From contig JAPHSC010000190.1 of NCBI GenBank assembly GCA_026193125.1, forward strand, positions 1-13,055: DNA of 13,055 nt. Reading direction: 5' to 3'. The DNA comes from Gammaproteobacteria bacterium. GTDB taxonomy: Bacteria; Pseudomonadota; Gammaproteobacteria; Steroidobacterales; BM003. Positions 12,821 to 13,055 of this stretch are shown here, piece by piece; position 1 is the first letter of the stretch, and every line of letters begins with the position of its first letter. Below the pieces are notes generated by a model. That model did no database searches, was not told the DNA's origin, and was given only the letters and a program-made list of their open reading frames with translations. The position numbers and the translations under genes were made by a program.

Positions 12821-12936
12821 ACGAAGCCGCGTAGCGGGGTCGACAAGGAGCCGCCGGCAGGCGGCGACGCAGGACGTCGGAGCAAAGCGACGACGGTCCC
12901 GAAGCGTTAGCGAGGGACGAGCGGCATAGCCGCGAG
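12821..12936. repeat. Cluster of five GA-flanked GC-rich hairpins downstream of ssrA
   Basis: Five short dyads follow one another: CCGC-gta-GCGG (12827-12837), GCCGCC-ggca-GGCGGC (12850-12865), CGTCG with an 8-base loop and CGACG (12875-12892), GTCCC with a 13-base loop and GGGAC (12896-12918), and GCGGC-ata-GCCGC (12921-12933). Most are flanked by GA or GAG on both sides, for example GAGCAAAGCGA, GAAGCGTTAGCGA and GAGCGGCATAGCCGCGA, which suggests a degenerate repeated unit. No coding sequence is credible here. It may be a REP/BIME-like intergenic element. Confidence 0.55.
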
Positions 12937-12985
12937 CATTCCCGCTCCCACCGCTTAGAAGCTCTTTTCCCGAAAAATAAACCTG

Positions 12986-13055
12986 ACACCTTTTTCTCTA
13001 CACCTTTTTCTCTACACCTTTTTCTCTACACCTTTTTCTCGACACTTTTTTCTCG
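12986..13055. repeat. 14-base tandem repeat array reaching the window edge
   Basis: Five head-to-tail copies of a 14-base unit are present. Copies 1-3 are identical (ACACCTTTTTCTCT). Copy 4 ends in CTCG, and copy 5 reads ACACTTTTTTCTCG. The array is preceded by AAAAATAAACCTG and is cut by the window end, so its true copy number is unknown. The unit length is not a multiple of three, and one strand is almost purely pyrimidine outside the ACA. It is non-coding as far as can be seen. Confidence 0.9.

Noticed and set aside
12633..12989. 118-codon minus-strand frame across the ssrA 3' end
   Set aside because: The GGGGGNRTRVRKSSATGS segment is the usual false translation of a tRNA-like 3' end; the region is tmRNA plus terminator.
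12986..13055. CRISPR array
   Set aside because: The 14-base units are directly adjacent without unique spacers, and no cas genes are present.

Overview
The window is a compact stretch of housekeeping chromosome from a gammaproteobacterium. The evidence is the gene set (RnfH, BamE, Fur, SmpB and tmRNA close together, and grpE-dnaK-dnaJ-dapB in line), the tmRNA tag ANDDNYALAA, which I recall from pseudomonads and relatives, and sigma-32-like promoters. An hrcA gene ahead of grpE, and a sodium-dependent transporter between rnfH and smpB, set it apart from enteric bacteria and from the usual Pseudomonas layout. A marine Pseudomonadales/Cellvibrionales-type lineage is possible, but I cannot name a genus.

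Left part (1-5987, all on the minus strand): hrcA, grpE, dnaK, dnaJ, dapB, then a good sigma-70-type promoter that leaves the window, probably towards carA. This is a heat-shock chaperone operon (repressor, nucleotide exchange factor, Hsp70, Hsp40) with the lysine-pathway gene dapB coupled to the end of dnaJ by an ATGA overlap. Two sigma-32-like promoters are visible: one whose -35 lies in the last codons of hrcA (serving grpE onward) and one just upstream of dnaK. No canonical CIRCE operator was found, although the HrcA repressor is encoded here.

Middle part (5988-9281): a 252-base divergent region separates hrcA from nadK-recN (plus strand, 6 bases apart). recN meets fur tail to tail.

Right part (9282-12241): fur (minus) and bamE (plus) diverge from a shared region. 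bamE and rnfH converge. Upstream of rnfH on the same strand lies a sodium:neurotransmitter-symporter-family transporter. smpB diverges from the transporter. The ratA gene that often neighbours rnfH and smpB is absent.

Far right (12242-13055): phased T-tracts, a terminator-like hairpin, a promoter and leader hairpins precede ssrA (tmRNA, 362 nt), which works with SmpB in ribosome rescue. After a strong terminator comes a run of at least five small GC-rich hairpins sharing a GA-flanked pattern, then a 14-base tandem repeat (5 copies) that runs to the window edge. This last 230 bases is the least ordinary part of the window. The rest is conserved, and I see no clear new multi-gene system.
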